DNA of 64,000 nucleotides from Mogibacterium sp. (GCA_017431685.1 JAFRKO010000023.1:1-64000), one strand, 5' to 3'; counted from the first letter of the stretch, positions 1 to 8,272 are shown. Translations and numbers: made by a program. Notes: generated from the letters alone by a model not told the origin.

Positions 1-140
1 GGCTTTGCTGGATAAATACGTTACTTATTACAACGAAGAAAGAGCGGCATATTCATTGGATTACAAAAGCCCTGTCCGATACAGGATCGAACAAGGCTTC
101 TGATGCTTTTTTCAGTGTCTACTTTTAGTTGACAAGTTCA
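1..140 (+). mobile_element. 3' end of an IS3-family insertion sequence (transposase tail plus terminal repeat)
   Basis: Bases 2-103 read, in one frame to a TGA, as 33 residues ending a DDE transposase of the IS3 OrfB type. The segment YVTYYNEERAAYSLDYKSP matches the usual Y-x-x-YN-x-x-R-x-x-x-x-L-x-x-x-SP motif near the OrfB C terminus. About 10-40 bases downstream lies an AT-rich stretch ending in CA at 140, which fits the right terminal inverted repeat of such an element. The rest of the element is outside the window, so intactness and the exact right end are unknown. Confidence 0.75.
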
Positions 141-220
141 CATTTCTGCACGGGTCAGCTCCTTTTTTGGTGCCCGCGATAGTAACTGTAAATGCTCAAG
201 AATATAATGGAGAAATAAAT

Positions 221-1543
221 ATGAAAATATCATTAGTATCTATAGATGAAACAAATCGTGAGGCGGTCATTGCACTGTCAGTGCGCGAGGATCAGCCGTT
301 TGTCGCTCCTAATGACTATTCGCTGAAACAGGCTGATGAGACCAACGCAAAACATCACGGCGTTGCACGCCCCTTCGCTATCTATGCGGATGACAGGTTG
401 GTCGGCTTCTGCATGTTTGCTTTTGATCCGGAAGCTGAAGATGAAGATGACAGATACTGGCTCTGGCGGTTCATGATCGATAAATCCGAGCAAGGCAAGG
501 GTTACGGTCAGGCAGCACTCACCGAGATAATCAAATACTTCCGCGATAATAGTGCAGACAGACTCCACCTGTCAACGGAACCTGAGAATGAGATCGGCAT
601 GCACATCTATCATAAGTTCGGATTCAGAAAGACCGGTAAAATAGAAGATGGTGAAGCGGAAATGATGCAGTTTTTGAATTTTGAGATGCAGCCGTGCGAA
701 GAGGATGATGCGGAATTCTTCCATGAAAAAATCGATGAGATCTCCGACTTTATCGCTCCGCCTATGAAAGGTGCACAAGATGAATACATATTCATGAAAA
801 TTACCGATGATGAAGACAATGTCATCGGGGGATGCATTGTGGAAATAGACAGCTGGAAAATAGCGGAACTTGATGTCCTGTGGGTGGATGAGAAATACCG
901 CAGACAAGGACTGGGCTCGGCTCTGATCCACGAAGCTGAACGCGCTGCGCGTGAAAAAGGCTGCTACGCTATGACGCTGGGAACGTTCGACTTTCAGGCA
1001 AGACCACTTTATGAGAAGCATGGGTACAAGATAGTCGGCAATATAAAAGACTGGCCAAGAGCCCATGAAAACTATTCCATGATGAAAAAACTGGATCAGC
1101 CTTCGCAGGAGTATATTCCGTCAAAGGTCTGCGATTATGAGATCCAGCAGGCAAGCGGAGAAGACGCGGAGATCATTGATGACGGTCTGGGCGAATACAA
1201 TCACTCTCAGGTGCCATACGAGCATGAATTCATCTTGCTCAACAAAAGGGTTCTTGATAATGACGGGAATCTCATTGCCGGAATCATCGCAGGTGTCCAC
1301 GGCTGGAACAGCGCTCATATCGAAATGATGTGGGTCGACGCGAAGCAGCGTAACCGCGGCATAGGCACATATCTTCTCAGTGATTTCGAGCGTGAGGCTA
1401 AAGCAAACGGTGCATACATGGTGATCATTAATGCGCTCGACTGGCAGATGCCGTTTTTCGAAAAGCATGGCTACACGGTATGCAGCACACTCGAAGATTG
1501 TCCAAAGGGGCATCGCTGGTGCCAGATGCAGAAGATGCTCTAA
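221..1543 (+). CDS. Triple-domain GNAT acetyltransferase
   Basis: A 440-residue protein made of three consecutive GNAT folds. Each has its own acetyl-CoA pyrophosphate loop: QGKGYG at 91-96, RRQGLG at about 227-232 and RNRGIG at about 377-382. Domain 1 (1-155) resembles BltD/PaiA-type polyamine N-acetyltransferases. Domains 2 and 3 resemble each other and end in the common Y/FEKHGY element. The ATG at 221 is preferred over the more upstream GTG frame opening because a GGAG lies 9 bases before it. It follows the IS end directly and is monocistronic. The substrates are not predictable. Fusion of three GNAT units is uncommon; one or more domains could be structural rather than catalytic. Confidence 0.85.
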   Translation: MKISLVSIDETNREAVIALSVREDQPFVAPNDYSLKQADETNAKHHGVARPFAIYADDRLVGFCMFAFDPEAEDEDDRYWLWRFMIDKSEQGKGYGQAALTEIIKYFRDNSADRLHLSTEPENEIGMHIYHKFGFRKTGKIEDGEAEMMQFLNFEMQPCEEDDAEFFHEKIDEISDFIAPPMKGAQDEYIFMKITDDEDNVIGGCIVEIDSWKIAELDVLWVDEKYRRQGLGSALIHEAERAAREKGCYAMTLGTFDFQARPLYEKHGYKIVGNIKDWPRAHENYSMMKKLDQPSQEYIPSKVCDYEIQQASGEDAEIIDDGLGEYNHSQVPYEHEFILLNKRVLDNDGNLIAGIIAGVHGWNSAHIEMMWVDAKQRNRGIGTYLLSDFEREAKANGAYMVIINALDWQMPFFEKHGYTVCSTLEDCPKGHRWCQMQKML

Positions 1544-1562
1544 TGTATTCGGCTTATTATAG

Positions 1563-1757
1563 AAGGGATATGCTGAAAAGAAGGCACGTCTGGTACCGGT
1601 AGAAGTGAAAGCTGCAGACAATACCCAGGCTAAGAGCTATAAACAGTTCTGCAAGAAATATCAGCCGGAGTTTGGTTTCAAATTATCCGAAAAAAACATC
1701 GCTGTTAATATGTGTGAGCAGACAAAGACCTGCAGTTTGCCGTTATATATGAACTGA
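1563..1757 (+). pseudogene. C-terminal remnant of a DUF4143-type AAA+ ATPase
   Basis: After a stop at 1560-1562 the frame reads about 64 codons to TGA at 1755. The translation contains VPVEVKAADNTQAKSYKQF, then KYQPEFGFKLSEKNIAV and a final LPLYMN. This is the usual ending of DUF4143/ATP-binding proteins, where VEVK lies in a nuclease-like C-terminal fold and the chain ends near PLY. No start codon, ribosome site, Walker motifs or N-terminal 300+ residues are present, so it is a decayed fragment. It lies between the triple GNAT gene and the tRNA-like scar, in a segment with other signs of insertion and deletion. Confidence 0.65.
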
Positions 1758-1796
1758 AATGTGGATAAATACTATTAAGCACATGGAATAAGAAAA

Positions 1797-2099
1797 ATGA
1801 GGAGAAAAACTGATCGCAATATATCAGACATAATAAGTACCATAATCGCTTACGCAGTTCTTTCTGGTCCGGTAATTATTCTTGTTGTTATGATGGCTTT
1901 TTCCTGCTTTGAAAGAGTCAAAGGCAATATATCATTCCATTCACCATTTGAGAAAAAGGTGTATTACACTATAGATGGTGAATTCTATCATGAATCAAAA
2001 GACTGCCCCGTATTGAAGAACAGCGATCGTGTTTATAGTGCTTACAAGAAGGAACTTAATGGGAAAACTCCATGTGAACAATGCGTTGGCTGGAATTAG
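1797..2099 (+). CDS. Small membrane protein with a C-terminal Cys/His motif
   Basis: Encodes 100 residues. A hydrophobic helix spans about residues 11-38 (ISTIIAYAVLSGPVIILVVM). The outside part holds YHESKDCPVL and a terminal PCEQC. This H-x4-C ... C-x2-C arrangement resembles the small metal-binding or nuclease-associated tail seen in many Firmicute proteins (Ada-type zinc domain-like). A GGAATAAG stretch precedes the ATG. The function is unknown. It is flanked by degenerate DNA on both sides, so it may be cargo of an old mobile segment. Confidence 0.55.
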   Translation: MRRKTDRNISDIISTIIAYAVLSGPVIILVVMMAFSCFERVKGNISFHSPFEKKVYYTIDGEFYHESKDCPVLKNSDRVYSAYKKELNGKTPCEQCVGWN

Positions 2100-2194
2100 A
2101 AGAAAGTGGACTTTCATTTCGGTGTGCAAATCGACATTATAAAAATGAACTCATTTATAGATTCGACCTAGCTGGGTATTGCTCAGACATACGG

Positions 2195-2269
2195 CTGAGT
2201 CCGCATGATTTTCAGAAATGTTGAAAATCCAATCCCGGGATTTGGGTTCGATTCCTGGCATCTCCACCA
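2195..2269 (+). other. tRNA/tmRNA-like 3' end, possible integration scar
   Basis: Bases 2242-2269 look like the T arm, acceptor strand, discriminator A and CCA of a tRNA-like molecule: a GGGTTCGATTCC core, then CATCTCC, A, CCA. CATCTCCACCA is the usual 3' end of tmRNA. I find no complementary GGAGATG or GGGGATG 5' acceptor strand upstream, so no complete RNA gene is present. Just upstream are an 8-bp hairpin (GATTTTCA...TGAAAATC) and the palindrome AATCCCGGGATT. A 3' piece without a 5' half is what site-specific integration into a tRNA or tmRNA gene leaves behind. Confidence 0.35.
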
Positions 2270-2273
2270 ACAG

Positions 2274-2307
2274 TGCCTTGGAATCACTTCAGGGCATTTA
2301 TTATAAT
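2274..2307 (+). promoter_or_regulatory. Hairpin followed by TATAAT (terminator-promoter module)
   Basis: An imperfect stem (TGCCTTG / TTCAGGGCA) is followed by TTTATTATAATT, which contains TATAAT at 2302-2307. Downstream is a ribosome-site-like GAGAGGGG and an ATG at 2327 opening an 11-codon frame only. The promoter therefore appears to have lost its gene. It resembles modules at 3076, 6994 and 30301. Confidence 0.35.
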
Positions 2308-2397
2308 TAAAGTGATGGAGAGGGGTATGAGTGACCGGTTTTGCCGGAAGGTATCGACGTAATAATGTGATCCTTACCTATAATCGTTGATCCCGAG

Positions 2398-2871
2398 TTA
2401 TCTTTTGCCGAGTTCCTCAAGAGTTTCTCCGAACAGACGGTAGAATATCCAGTCTTTTTTCTGGGTGGCATTCAGTTTGAGATACAGCTCATTTGCCGGC
2501 TCGTTCCATTCGAGGCAGTGCCATTCGACTTTCTTGTATCCGCGGCTTACCGCGATACGGCAGAGCTCCCTCATAATGGCTTCGCCTATACCTTTTCCCC
2601 TGTATTCGGGCCTGACATAAAGGTTTTCAATGAACATACCTTTGGCGCCGAATATGGACGCGTAGTTGTCGAGAAACATCGCGAATCCAACATCTTTTCC
2701 GTCCGAGCTCGCGAACAGCGTCTCTATGTCCCTGTTTGCTATTGCAGTGCGGATGTCTTCTTCTGTCGTTGTGATCATATCCGGCAGCTTCTCATATTCC
2801 GCAAGCTCATTGATGAGCCCAACTATCATGCCAGCGTCATCAACCGTTCCGAGTCTGAATTGAATATCCAT
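2398..2871 (-). CDS. GNAT N-acetyltransferase, diamine acetyltransferase-like
   Basis: A 157-residue single GNAT domain. The YEKLPD motif near residue 26, ENLYVRPEYRGKGIG at about 82-96 and the C-terminal EWNEPANELY and YRLFGETLEEL follow the pattern of the SAT1/SAT2 (spermidine/thialysine) branch, in which the helix after the acetyl-CoA loop and the WN-P-A element are typical. The predicted reaction is acetyl transfer from acetyl-CoA to a primary amine of a di- or polyamine or aminoethyl amino acid. The start is supported by AAAGGGGG 5 bases upstream, and a TATAAT box lies on the same strand at 2909-2914. Confidence 0.85.
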   Translation of the reverse strand: MDIQFRLGTVDDAGMIVGLINELAEYEKLPDMITTTEEDIRTAIANRDIETLFASSDGKDVGFAMFLDNYASIFGAKGMFIENLYVRPEYRGKGIGEAIMRELCRIAVSRGYKKVEWHCLEWNEPANELYLKLNATQKKDWIFYRLFGETLEELGKR

Positions 2872-2908
2872 TTTTCCCCCTTTAAAGTTCTGTCCATTAG
2901 TCTTTTCG

Positions 2909-2914
2909 ATTATA
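2909..2914 (-). promoter_or_regulatory. -10 box for the diamine acetyltransferase-like gene
   Basis: Read on the minus strand, TATAAT occurs within TATGATATAAT about 40 bases before the start at 2871. No good -35 hexamer is seen at the right spacing. Confidence 0.4.
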
Positions 2915-3075
2915 TCATACCGTACCGGGAGCGTTACTGCTGATGTTTTTTAACCTTGCGCTTATCGAATTTGTTTTTGGATCTGTAACCGACGAGGCAT
3001 AATCTGATACGCAATACGCCTGTGAGTGACAAGCCACCAGGCGCGGACAGAGCAGATGTGCACGAATCGTTAGCG

Positions 3076-3126
3076 AATGCCCTGGAATAACTCCGGGCAT
3101 TTATGGTGCGATGGTTATGCTATTAT
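3076..3126 (+). promoter_or_regulatory. Hairpin plus TATTAT (terminator-promoter module)
   Basis: AATGCCC-TGGA ... TCC-GGGCATT forms a stem with a 5-base loop at 3076-3101, followed by TTATG and a TATTAT box at 3121-3126 upstream of the hydrolase gene. The 2872-3075 stretch before it holds only the minus-strand promoter of the acetyltransferase gene and no recognisable gene. Confidence 0.4.
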
Positions 3127-3194
3127 AAGTAAAAGATGATAAGAATGAGGCAAAACAGGAATTGCCGATGCTTAAACATAAAGGGGTCAGGGAT

Positions 3195-3986
3195 ATGGAA
3201 GAAAAAATACTGCAGACAAATAAAGGCAAGGTCTTTTATTGGCAATCGGAGTCCTGGGATGCCGGGAAGGATACGATTTTCTTCCTGCATGGACTCACTG
3301 CTGATCACAGCATGTTTGACGGGCAGATATCAGCGTTTGCGGAAGATCATAATATCCTGACATGGGATACTCCCGCACACGGAAAATCCAGACCTTTTTC
3401 GACATTCGATTTTGGAGACACGTCTGAATACATCAGGAGTATTCTCGATAAGAAATCTGTGGATCAGGTCATCCTTATCGGGCAGTCACTGGGCGGCTTT
3501 CTGTCACAGTCTTTTATAAAACGATACCCGGATCGCGTAAAAATTTTTGTCTCAATTGACAGCACACCATATGGATCCGGCTATTATTCAGGATTTGACA
3601 TCTGGATGCTGAAACAGGTCGAATGGATGGCTCATTTGTATCCATTTCAGTGGATGAAGAGAGCGATGGCGAAACAGGTATCAACAAACAGGGAGTCATA
3701 TGAAAACATGATGAAGATGCTTTCGCCTTATAACAAAAATGAACTATGTCATTTGATGGGACTTGGCTATGCAGGTTTTATTGATGATAATTGCGAGTTA
3801 AAGATCAATTGCCCGGTTTTACTGATTCTGGGTGAGAAGGACAGGACAGGTAAAGTTGCGCAATACAACAGGGCGTGGACACAGCAAACCGGATATCCGC
3901 TGAAAGTTATCAAAGGTGCTGCACATAATGTGAATGTAGATAAACCGGAAGAAGTAAATGCCTGCATTCGCAGCTTTCTGTCATAA
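3195..3986 (+). CDS. Alpha/beta-hydrolase fold esterase/lipase-like protein
   Basis: 263 residues from the chosen ATG. It has the oxyanion-hole motif FFLHG followed by LTADHSMF, the nucleophile elbow GQSLGG, an acidic residue in LGEKDRTGK and the C-terminal histidine in GAAHNVN. These complete a Ser-Asp-His triad. The family covers esterases, lipases and C-C hydrolases, so the substrate cannot be named. Starts at TTG 3162 and ATG 3168 are also open. 3195 is chosen because AAGGGG lies 8 bases upstream and the protein then begins like its relatives (MEEKI...KGKVFYW). No signal peptide; expected cytosolic. Confidence 0.8.
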   Translation: MEEKILQTNKGKVFYWQSESWDAGKDTIFFLHGLTADHSMFDGQISAFAEDHNILTWDTPAHGKSRPFSTFDFGDTSEYIRSILDKKSVDQVILIGQSLGGFLSQSFIKRYPDRVKIFVSIDSTPYGSGYYSGFDIWMLKQVEWMAHLYPFQWMKRAMAKQVSTNRESYENMMKMLSPYNKNELCHLMGLGYAGFIDDNCELKINCPVLLILGEKDRTGKVAQYNRAWTQQTGYPLKVIKGAAHNVNVDKPEEVNACIRSFLS

Positions 3987-4099
3987 TCGATCTGAAAAAG
4001 GCCGGATTGTAATGCGTACCCATGTGTGCGCCTTTGTTATTTGTATATGATATAATGCCGGTGAAAATTTCATTAGTATTGCAAGATTGGAGGTTCATA

Positions 4100-4600
4100 A
4101 TGCATAAAAAGCTATTCTGTCTTATTCTGACTGCATGCTTATTAATAACAATGACAGCTTGTGGCGGAGCTGCTCAGGAAGAAACGGAAACTGACGTACC
4201 TAAGAGTGAGCAGACCGGAACTGCGGGAAGCAGCATTCCGTTAAAGGACAATCAGGAGGAAGCCGGAAAGCAGATCACTGCTGCCATGAAGGATATGTTA
4301 GTAGAATCCTACGAAGACAAGATCGATGACTTCAGGATCAACGTGGAAAAAATATATACAGCTGAAGACGAACAGGAAATTGAAGTACTGAAAGACTACA
4401 ATCTTGGTCCTGATGAAGTAGCTTTCGAAGTGCATTATGATCTTCACCCGTCAGAGGGGGTAGATCCGAATGAGCTGCTGCCGGCAAATGGCGAATATGA
4501 TGAAGAAAGCGGCTGGGTCATAAACAAATATGGCCTTGGAGTCATCAGGCCAGCCGAAGATGGCTCATACACCATTACCGACTTTGGAACAGGATGGTAA
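4100..4600 (+). CDS. Small secreted lipoprotein of unknown function
   Basis: 166 residues. MHKKLFCLILTACLLITMTACGG is a lipoprotein signal with lipobox cysteine at about residue 21. The mature part is very acidic and begins with a Glu/Thr/Ser-rich linker. No known domain is recognised; the end (YGLGVIRPAEDGSYTITDFGTGW) suggests a small beta-rich fold. An in-frame start at 4022 exists, but GGAGG at 4089-4093 places the true start at 4100. A TATAAT at 4051-4056 is a likely -10 box. Expected on the outer face of the membrane. Confidence 0.7.
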   Translation: MHKKLFCLILTACLLITMTACGGAAQEETETDVPKSEQTGTAGSSIPLKDNQEEAGKQITAAMKDMLVESYEDKIDDFRINVEKIYTAEDEQEIEVLKDYNLGPDEVAFEVHYDLHPSEGVDPNELLPANGEYDEESGWVINKYGLGVIRPAEDGSYTITDFGTGW

Positions 4601-4706
4601 TACTGATTTAAAAGCAAATCGCGGCTTATTTCAAAGCGGTGTTCTGTGGTAAACTGTATTGGATATCAAAGAGGGCCGCTTTTTTTATGCCCGGAATGGA
4701 GAATCG

Positions 4707-5852
4707 ATGAGACCTGAAGAAATCAGAAGAATAAGAAAAAGAATAGACACAACTCTGAATAATTTCAGAAGCATATACGGATGTTATGTCAATGCCGCAG
4801 GTGAAATCGTTACAACGATGGAAATACCGGTGCTCGACATGGAGACTGAAGAACGTGAAATGTATGCTGCCATCCTTAAAAAGGTGCTTTCCGGCAAAGC
4901 AGAGAGAAATCAGATATCTCTGGAATTGCCGACTGACAAAGTAGGAAACAGCGATGAGCACAGACTTCTCATGGCTCTCAAAAGCACTCAGCTGAGAGAT
5001 GAGAATATGAGGGAACTGCTGTATCAGAGGATCATCGGATCCCTTGACATGGATGGAGACAGCTACGTGATAATCCTTGCTGCGGACACATACGATCTCA
5101 GCACTAAGGATGTAAGGAACGAAGAATGGTCTGAAGAATCAAATGAGCAGTTTGATTACTTCATCTGCGCGATTTGTCCGGTAAAAACATCCAAAGCCGC
5201 ACTTCAGTATCAGCCGGGACAGCAGGAGTTCAGGGGGATTTCAACAGGAACGCTGCTGGCTCCGCCTGCGATAGGATTCATATTCCCGGTACTGGATGAA
5301 GGCAGCGCTGATATTTATCAGGTCCAGTATTATACAAAGAGCACATCTGTAAATCACGGAGAGCTTATCACAGCACTGTTTATGATAGACAATCCGCCTA
5401 TGGCTGCTGACGTTCAGAAGGAAACTTTCAATTTCACTCTTGCCGAAGCGCTCGGAAAGGACTGCAGCCTGGATGTTGTAACATCTCTTCAGGCAAAGCT
5501 GTCAGCAAAAGCTGAAGCGATCCACGAAGAAAACCCTTCCGAAATAGCTGAAGTATACATAGAAGACATTGAGGACATACTGTCAGATAAGGGAATCTCT
5601 GACGATAAGATAAAGAATTTCGGCGATTCGGTAGGGAAGCGTTTTGACGGTGCAGGAGCTTTCAATATCGGAAATCTTATACAGAAGAGATCGTTTGAGG
5701 TCAGAACCCCTGAGACCAGGATCATCACAGATCCTGAAACAGCGCTGAGGATAAAGACAAAAAAGATCGACGGAGTGACCTACATACTCGTGCCTGCAGG
5801 TGAAAGCGTGAGCGTAAACGGAGTAGATATAACTTTAAAACCAAGTGAATAG
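4707..5852 (+). CDS. DUF4317 family protein
   Basis: 381 residues. The opening MRPEEIRRIRKRIDTTLNN followed by a Y-G-C-Y-V-N segment, the long middle with LYQRIIGSLDMDG, and the C-terminal ETRIITDPE...VDGVTYILVPA match the DUF4317 family known from Firmicutes. Its role is unknown and no catalytic motif stands out. It has no signal peptide or membrane span. The start at 4707 is supported by GGAG 7 bases upstream; the upstream TTG frame extension is rejected. A 7-base stem (AAAGCGG/CCGCTTT) with a T tract at 4631-4687 lies just before it and could attenuate transcription. The gene converges on the DUF3810 gene with only 3 bases between them. Confidence 0.75.
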   Translation: MRPEEIRRIRKRIDTTLNNFRSIYGCYVNAAGEIVTTMEIPVLDMETEEREMYAAILKKVLSGKAERNQISLELPTDKVGNSDEHRLLMALKSTQLRDENMRELLYQRIIGSLDMDGDSYVIILAADTYDLSTKDVRNEEWSEESNEQFDYFICAICPVKTSKAALQYQPGQQEFRGISTGTLLAPPAIGFIFPVLDEGSADIYQVQYYTKSTSVNHGELITALFMIDNPPMAADVQKETFNFTLAEALGKDCSLDVVTSLQAKLSAKAEAIHEENPSEIAEVYIEDIEDILSDKGISDDKIKNFGDSVGKRFDGAGAFNIGNLIQKRSFEVRTPETRIITDPETALRIKTKKIDGVTYILVPAGESVSVNGVDITLKPSE

Positions 5853-5855
5853 TGC

Positions 5856-6914
5856 CTATTGATCTGATGATTCCTGACCGTAATAATGCATAAGCATCAG
5901 CGTTGTCAGCATGCCGTATGACTGTATCCCGTCCTTTTGGTCGTTTGCCTTCAGATAAGCATCATTGACGCGGTCCTGCACTTCAGATGCTTTGGTTTCA
6001 TGGGAAGACCAGAACAGGCTGTCTTCTTCGATTTCGGAAACAGCATATGAAGGAAGTCTTTTGTAAAGCTTTTCATAACGCTCAGGATCGACTCTTCGGA
6101 GCGTGCTGCCTGCATATAACCACCCCATAAGCCAGCCGCTGCGGTTGAATGACGGATCATCGGATTCTATGCAAGCTAACCAGCCTATATAGTTAGCTTC
6201 GCCCTCATTCATATATCCTCTGAGGTGAGACAGCTCATGGCATGCAGTAAATGGCTTTTCCATATCCGGCATTTCACAGTTTATGTTTGCTTCTACAGTA
6301 AAAGGAGAGTAGATTCCGCTGACACCCATACTGGAGAATGCACGTGAAAGGAAAGAAAGCTGTTTAGGGTAAGGGTAATATCCACGGAGTGACGGATAAT
6401 TCTCTGAAAGATTGCTCATGGAAAGCCGGGCTGCATCTGCAAAATCTCTGCCATGAGGATAATCAGTCGCTGAGACGCATTCCTTTATCTGGACGGTAAT
6501 ATATTCACAGAAATCTGCAAGCTGATCTTCCGTAAACTCGGCACCGGACAGCGCTTTCTGATCAACAAACGTATTTCTGTGGTAGTTGATCCCGCAATTT
6601 GCTGCATACAGAAAGAACAGAATCGATACGATCAGAAAAATGTGCATGAATGCTGCCCGGAGCCTTTTCCGGCAGCGCATGATATCCACAATGACTGAAA
6701 AAAGAAGGATACATGAAGCAGCTTCGGCAATAGAAAAAGGAACGGTTCCGGCAAGACGTCCTATAGACGCTGTGATCAGAGAATAGATATTGACGCTGTA
6801 CCATTCGGCAAAGCCCCGGACATTCTTTGCGGCAAACAAAAGTGCTGCCGCGATACACAGCAGAATAATCGATATTATTGCAGCCTTAGGCGTTCTTTTT
6901 TCTGATCTTTTCAT
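5856..6914 (-). CDS. DUF3810 family membrane protein with a zinc-peptidase-like HExxH motif
   Basis: 352 residues from the ATG at 6914 (a GTG at 6932 is also possible; neither has a clear ribosome site). Three hydrophobic helices lie in the first 120 residues, followed by a soluble domain. That domain contains ACHELSHLRGY, an HExxH motif, with a conserved downstream NEGEANYIGWLACIES, the likely third zinc ligand region. This is the layout of DUF3810 proteins. The HExxH motif suggests a zinc metallopeptidase facing the cell surface or membrane, but proteolysis has not been shown from sequence. It is convergent with the DUF4317 gene. Confidence 0.75.
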   Translation of the reverse strand: MKRSEKRTPKAAIISIILLCIAAALLFAAKNVRGFAEWYSVNIYSLITASIGRLAGTVPFSIAEAASCILLFSVIVDIMRCRKRLRAAFMHIFLIVSILFFLYAANCGINYHRNTFVDQKALSGAEFTEDQLADFCEYITVQIKECVSATDYPHGRDFADAARLSMSNLSENYPSLRGYYPYPKQLSFLSRAFSSMGVSGIYSPFTVEANINCEMPDMEKPFTACHELSHLRGYMNEGEANYIGWLACIESDDPSFNRSGWLMGWLYAGSTLRRVDPERYEKLYKRLPSYAVSEIEEDSLFWSSHETKASEVQDRVNDAYLKANDQKDGIQSYGMLTTLMLMHYYGQESSDQ

Positions 6915-6993
6915 GAATCGATGATACAGCACGCATTACCGGGAATTCAATACCCGGATGAGAGTTCAGTCTCCTCCGTCGCCATTACAAACT

Positions 6994-7048
6994 ATGCCCT
7001 GGAGAATAGTACTCCGGGGCATTTTATGTGCGGCGGATATGTTATTAT
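6994..7048 (+). promoter_or_regulatory. Hairpin plus TATTAT (terminator-promoter module)
   Basis: ATGCCCTGGAG ... CTCCGGGGCAT forms a strong stem at 6994-7022, then TTTATG and a TATTAT box at 7043-7048. It is nearly the same, base for base, as the module at 3076 and similar to the one at 30301. Confidence 0.45.
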
Positions 7049-7082
7049 TAAAAAAAGGATATAAAACACAAAGGAGATCGAT

Positions 7083-7206
7083 ATGTTTACAGCAGATATG
7101 ATCGCTCCGTGCGGCCGCTCGTATGGTGTAAAACAATCGGGGACATAGATCAGGAGCTGGATATCGGAGCTGTACTTCGGCATGTACGGGCTGAATCTGT
7201 AGAGGG
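7083..7206 (+). pseudogene. Broken short gene, possibly a DUF3795-type remnant
   Basis: An ATG at 7083 has an excellent ribosome site (AAAGGAG, 8 bases away) but opens only 21 codons, MFTADMIAPCGRSYG then a stop at 7146. MIAPCG at the N terminus is how DUF3795 proteins begin. Immediately after, another frame reads IDQELDIGAVLRHVRAE and continues past 7206. The strong translation signal on so short a frame suggests a truncated or frameshifted gene rather than a functional peptide. Assignment to DUF3795 rests on six residues and is weak. Confidence 0.3.
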
Positions 7207-7215
7207 GGAAAGAAT

Positions 7216-7575
7216 ATGGCGATGAAGAGGCTTATTATAGAATTCGGACAGGGCGTGGATATGCACGGCGGCGACCAGAATAACGCGGTGCTTAAAGCCA
7301 CGAAGGACGCAATTCACCACTGCTGCATGGCAGGAATATCCGAGATATTTGACATAACCGACCGGAAGACACAGGCATATATCAAGGCAGATATCTATGC
7401 ACCGCATCCTGAAGAAGTGGATCCGTCGGTAGTGACAGACTATCTCAGCTGGTGGAATGTGGATGCTGAAGTGCATCAGGGCGGAGCAAACCCTGAAGGC
7501 ATCGCCCTGAATGGAAAACCTAAGACTGAGATCACTATCGCTATTGTTGCCCTGACTGTATATGTAGATGCATAG
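7216..7575 (+). CDS. Lin0512 family protein
   Basis: 119 residues. The sequence opens MKRLIIEFGQGVDMHGGDQNNAVLKA and contains the paired AIHHCCMAGI and PHPEEVD segments, then ends in an alternating hydrophobic strand (EITIAIVALTVYVD). This matches the Lin0512 family of small conserved proteins, whose members form YjgF-like or similar beta/alpha assemblies and have no established reaction. GAGGGGGAAAG lies just upstream. It is the first of a tight three-gene run with the next two genes (5 and 11 bases between them). Confidence 0.75.
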   Translation: MAMKRLIIEFGQGVDMHGGDQNNAVLKATKDAIHHCCMAGISEIFDITDRKTQAYIKADIYAPHPEEVDPSVVTDYLSWWNVDAEVHQGGANPEGIALNGKPKTEITIAIVALTVYVDA

Positions 7576-7580
7576 AAGAA

Positions 7581-7850
7581 ATGAGCGAAAAAAGTAAACT
7601 GCTGTATGATCTGATGATGCGCAAAGGATATCCGGAGGCTTTCACCCGGCTTATTTGTGCTGAGATGAGCACTGATTTCACAGCTGAGAGGATGATAAGC
7701 TATATATCCCGCGGAAAGCACCGGCTTGAGGATGTTGCAGACGAGATGCTGGCGATCATGGATCTGAGAAATCATATTAAAAGCAAGCATATTGCAGAAC
7801 ATGCTCAGGCGGCAGTAAATGATCTGTACAGAAATATAAATGAGGAATGA
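7581..7850 (+). CDS. Conserved small protein of unknown function
   Basis: 89 residues, probably all helical, with no recognised domain. MRKGYPEAFTRLICAEMSTDFTAERMISYIS looks like a helical repeat or helical bundle, and the C terminus is charged. It begins 5 bases after the Lin0512 gene and ends 11 bases before the deformylase gene, so it is almost certainly cotranscribed and translationally coupled. No signal peptide or membrane span. Confidence 0.6.
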   Translation: MSEKSKLLYDLMMRKGYPEAFTRLICAEMSTDFTAERMISYISRGKHRLEDVADEMLAIMDLRNHIKSKHIAEHAQAAVNDLYRNINEE

Positions 7851-7861
7851 GGTAGTTCATA

Positions 7862-8272
7862 ATGATTAAGCCTATCGTCAGAGATGCATTTTTTCTGAAC
7901 CAGAAATCCGAAAAAGCAACAAAGATCGATTTGCCTGTAGTACAGGACATGGAGGATACTCTCAGAGCTAACCGCGAACGCTGTGTAGGTATGGCTGCAA
8001 ATATGATCGGATACCGCAAGAGGATCATTATTGTGGCTACCGGCTTTGCCGATCTTATTATGATAAACCCGGTAATAACTGAAAAGAGCGAAGCATATGA
8101 GACTGAGGAGGGATGTTTTTCTCTGCCCGGGGTAAGAAAAACAATAAGGTATAACCGGATCACAGTAAGATATCTGGACAAAGCCTTTGCGGAGCATACC
8201 CAGACATTCAGCGGTTATATCGCCCAGATAATACAGCATGAATGTGACCACCTTGAAGGTATACTGATATAA
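7862..8272 (+). CDS. def: Peptide deformylase
   Basis: 136 residues, the short form found in Firmicutes. It removes the formyl group from the N-terminal methionine of new proteins, using a bound divalent metal. All three family motifs are present: motif 1 in variant form (GMAANMIG, 43-50), EGCFSLPG (83-90) with metal ligand C85, and QHECDHLEG (125-133) with ligands H126 and H130 and catalytic E127. It is the third gene of the run starting at 7216, and a terminator follows at 8289. As no methionyl-tRNA formyltransferase gene is near, this could be a second copy. Confidence 0.88.
   Translation: MIKPIVRDAFFLNQKSEKATKIDLPVVQDMEDTLRANRERCVGMAANMIGYRKRIIIVATGFADLIMINPVITEKSEAYETEEGCFSLPGVRKTIRYNRITVRYLDKAFAEHTQTFSGYIAQIIQHECDHLEGILI

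Noticed and set aside
2327..2362. 11-codon frame after a promoter-like module
   Set aside because: A ribosome-site-like sequence is present, but the peptide is too short and matches nothing; most likely the broken start of a lost gene.
4626..4961. 111-residue minus-strand frame across the DUF4317 start
   Set aside because: Antisense to a supported gene; no ribosome site and no domain.
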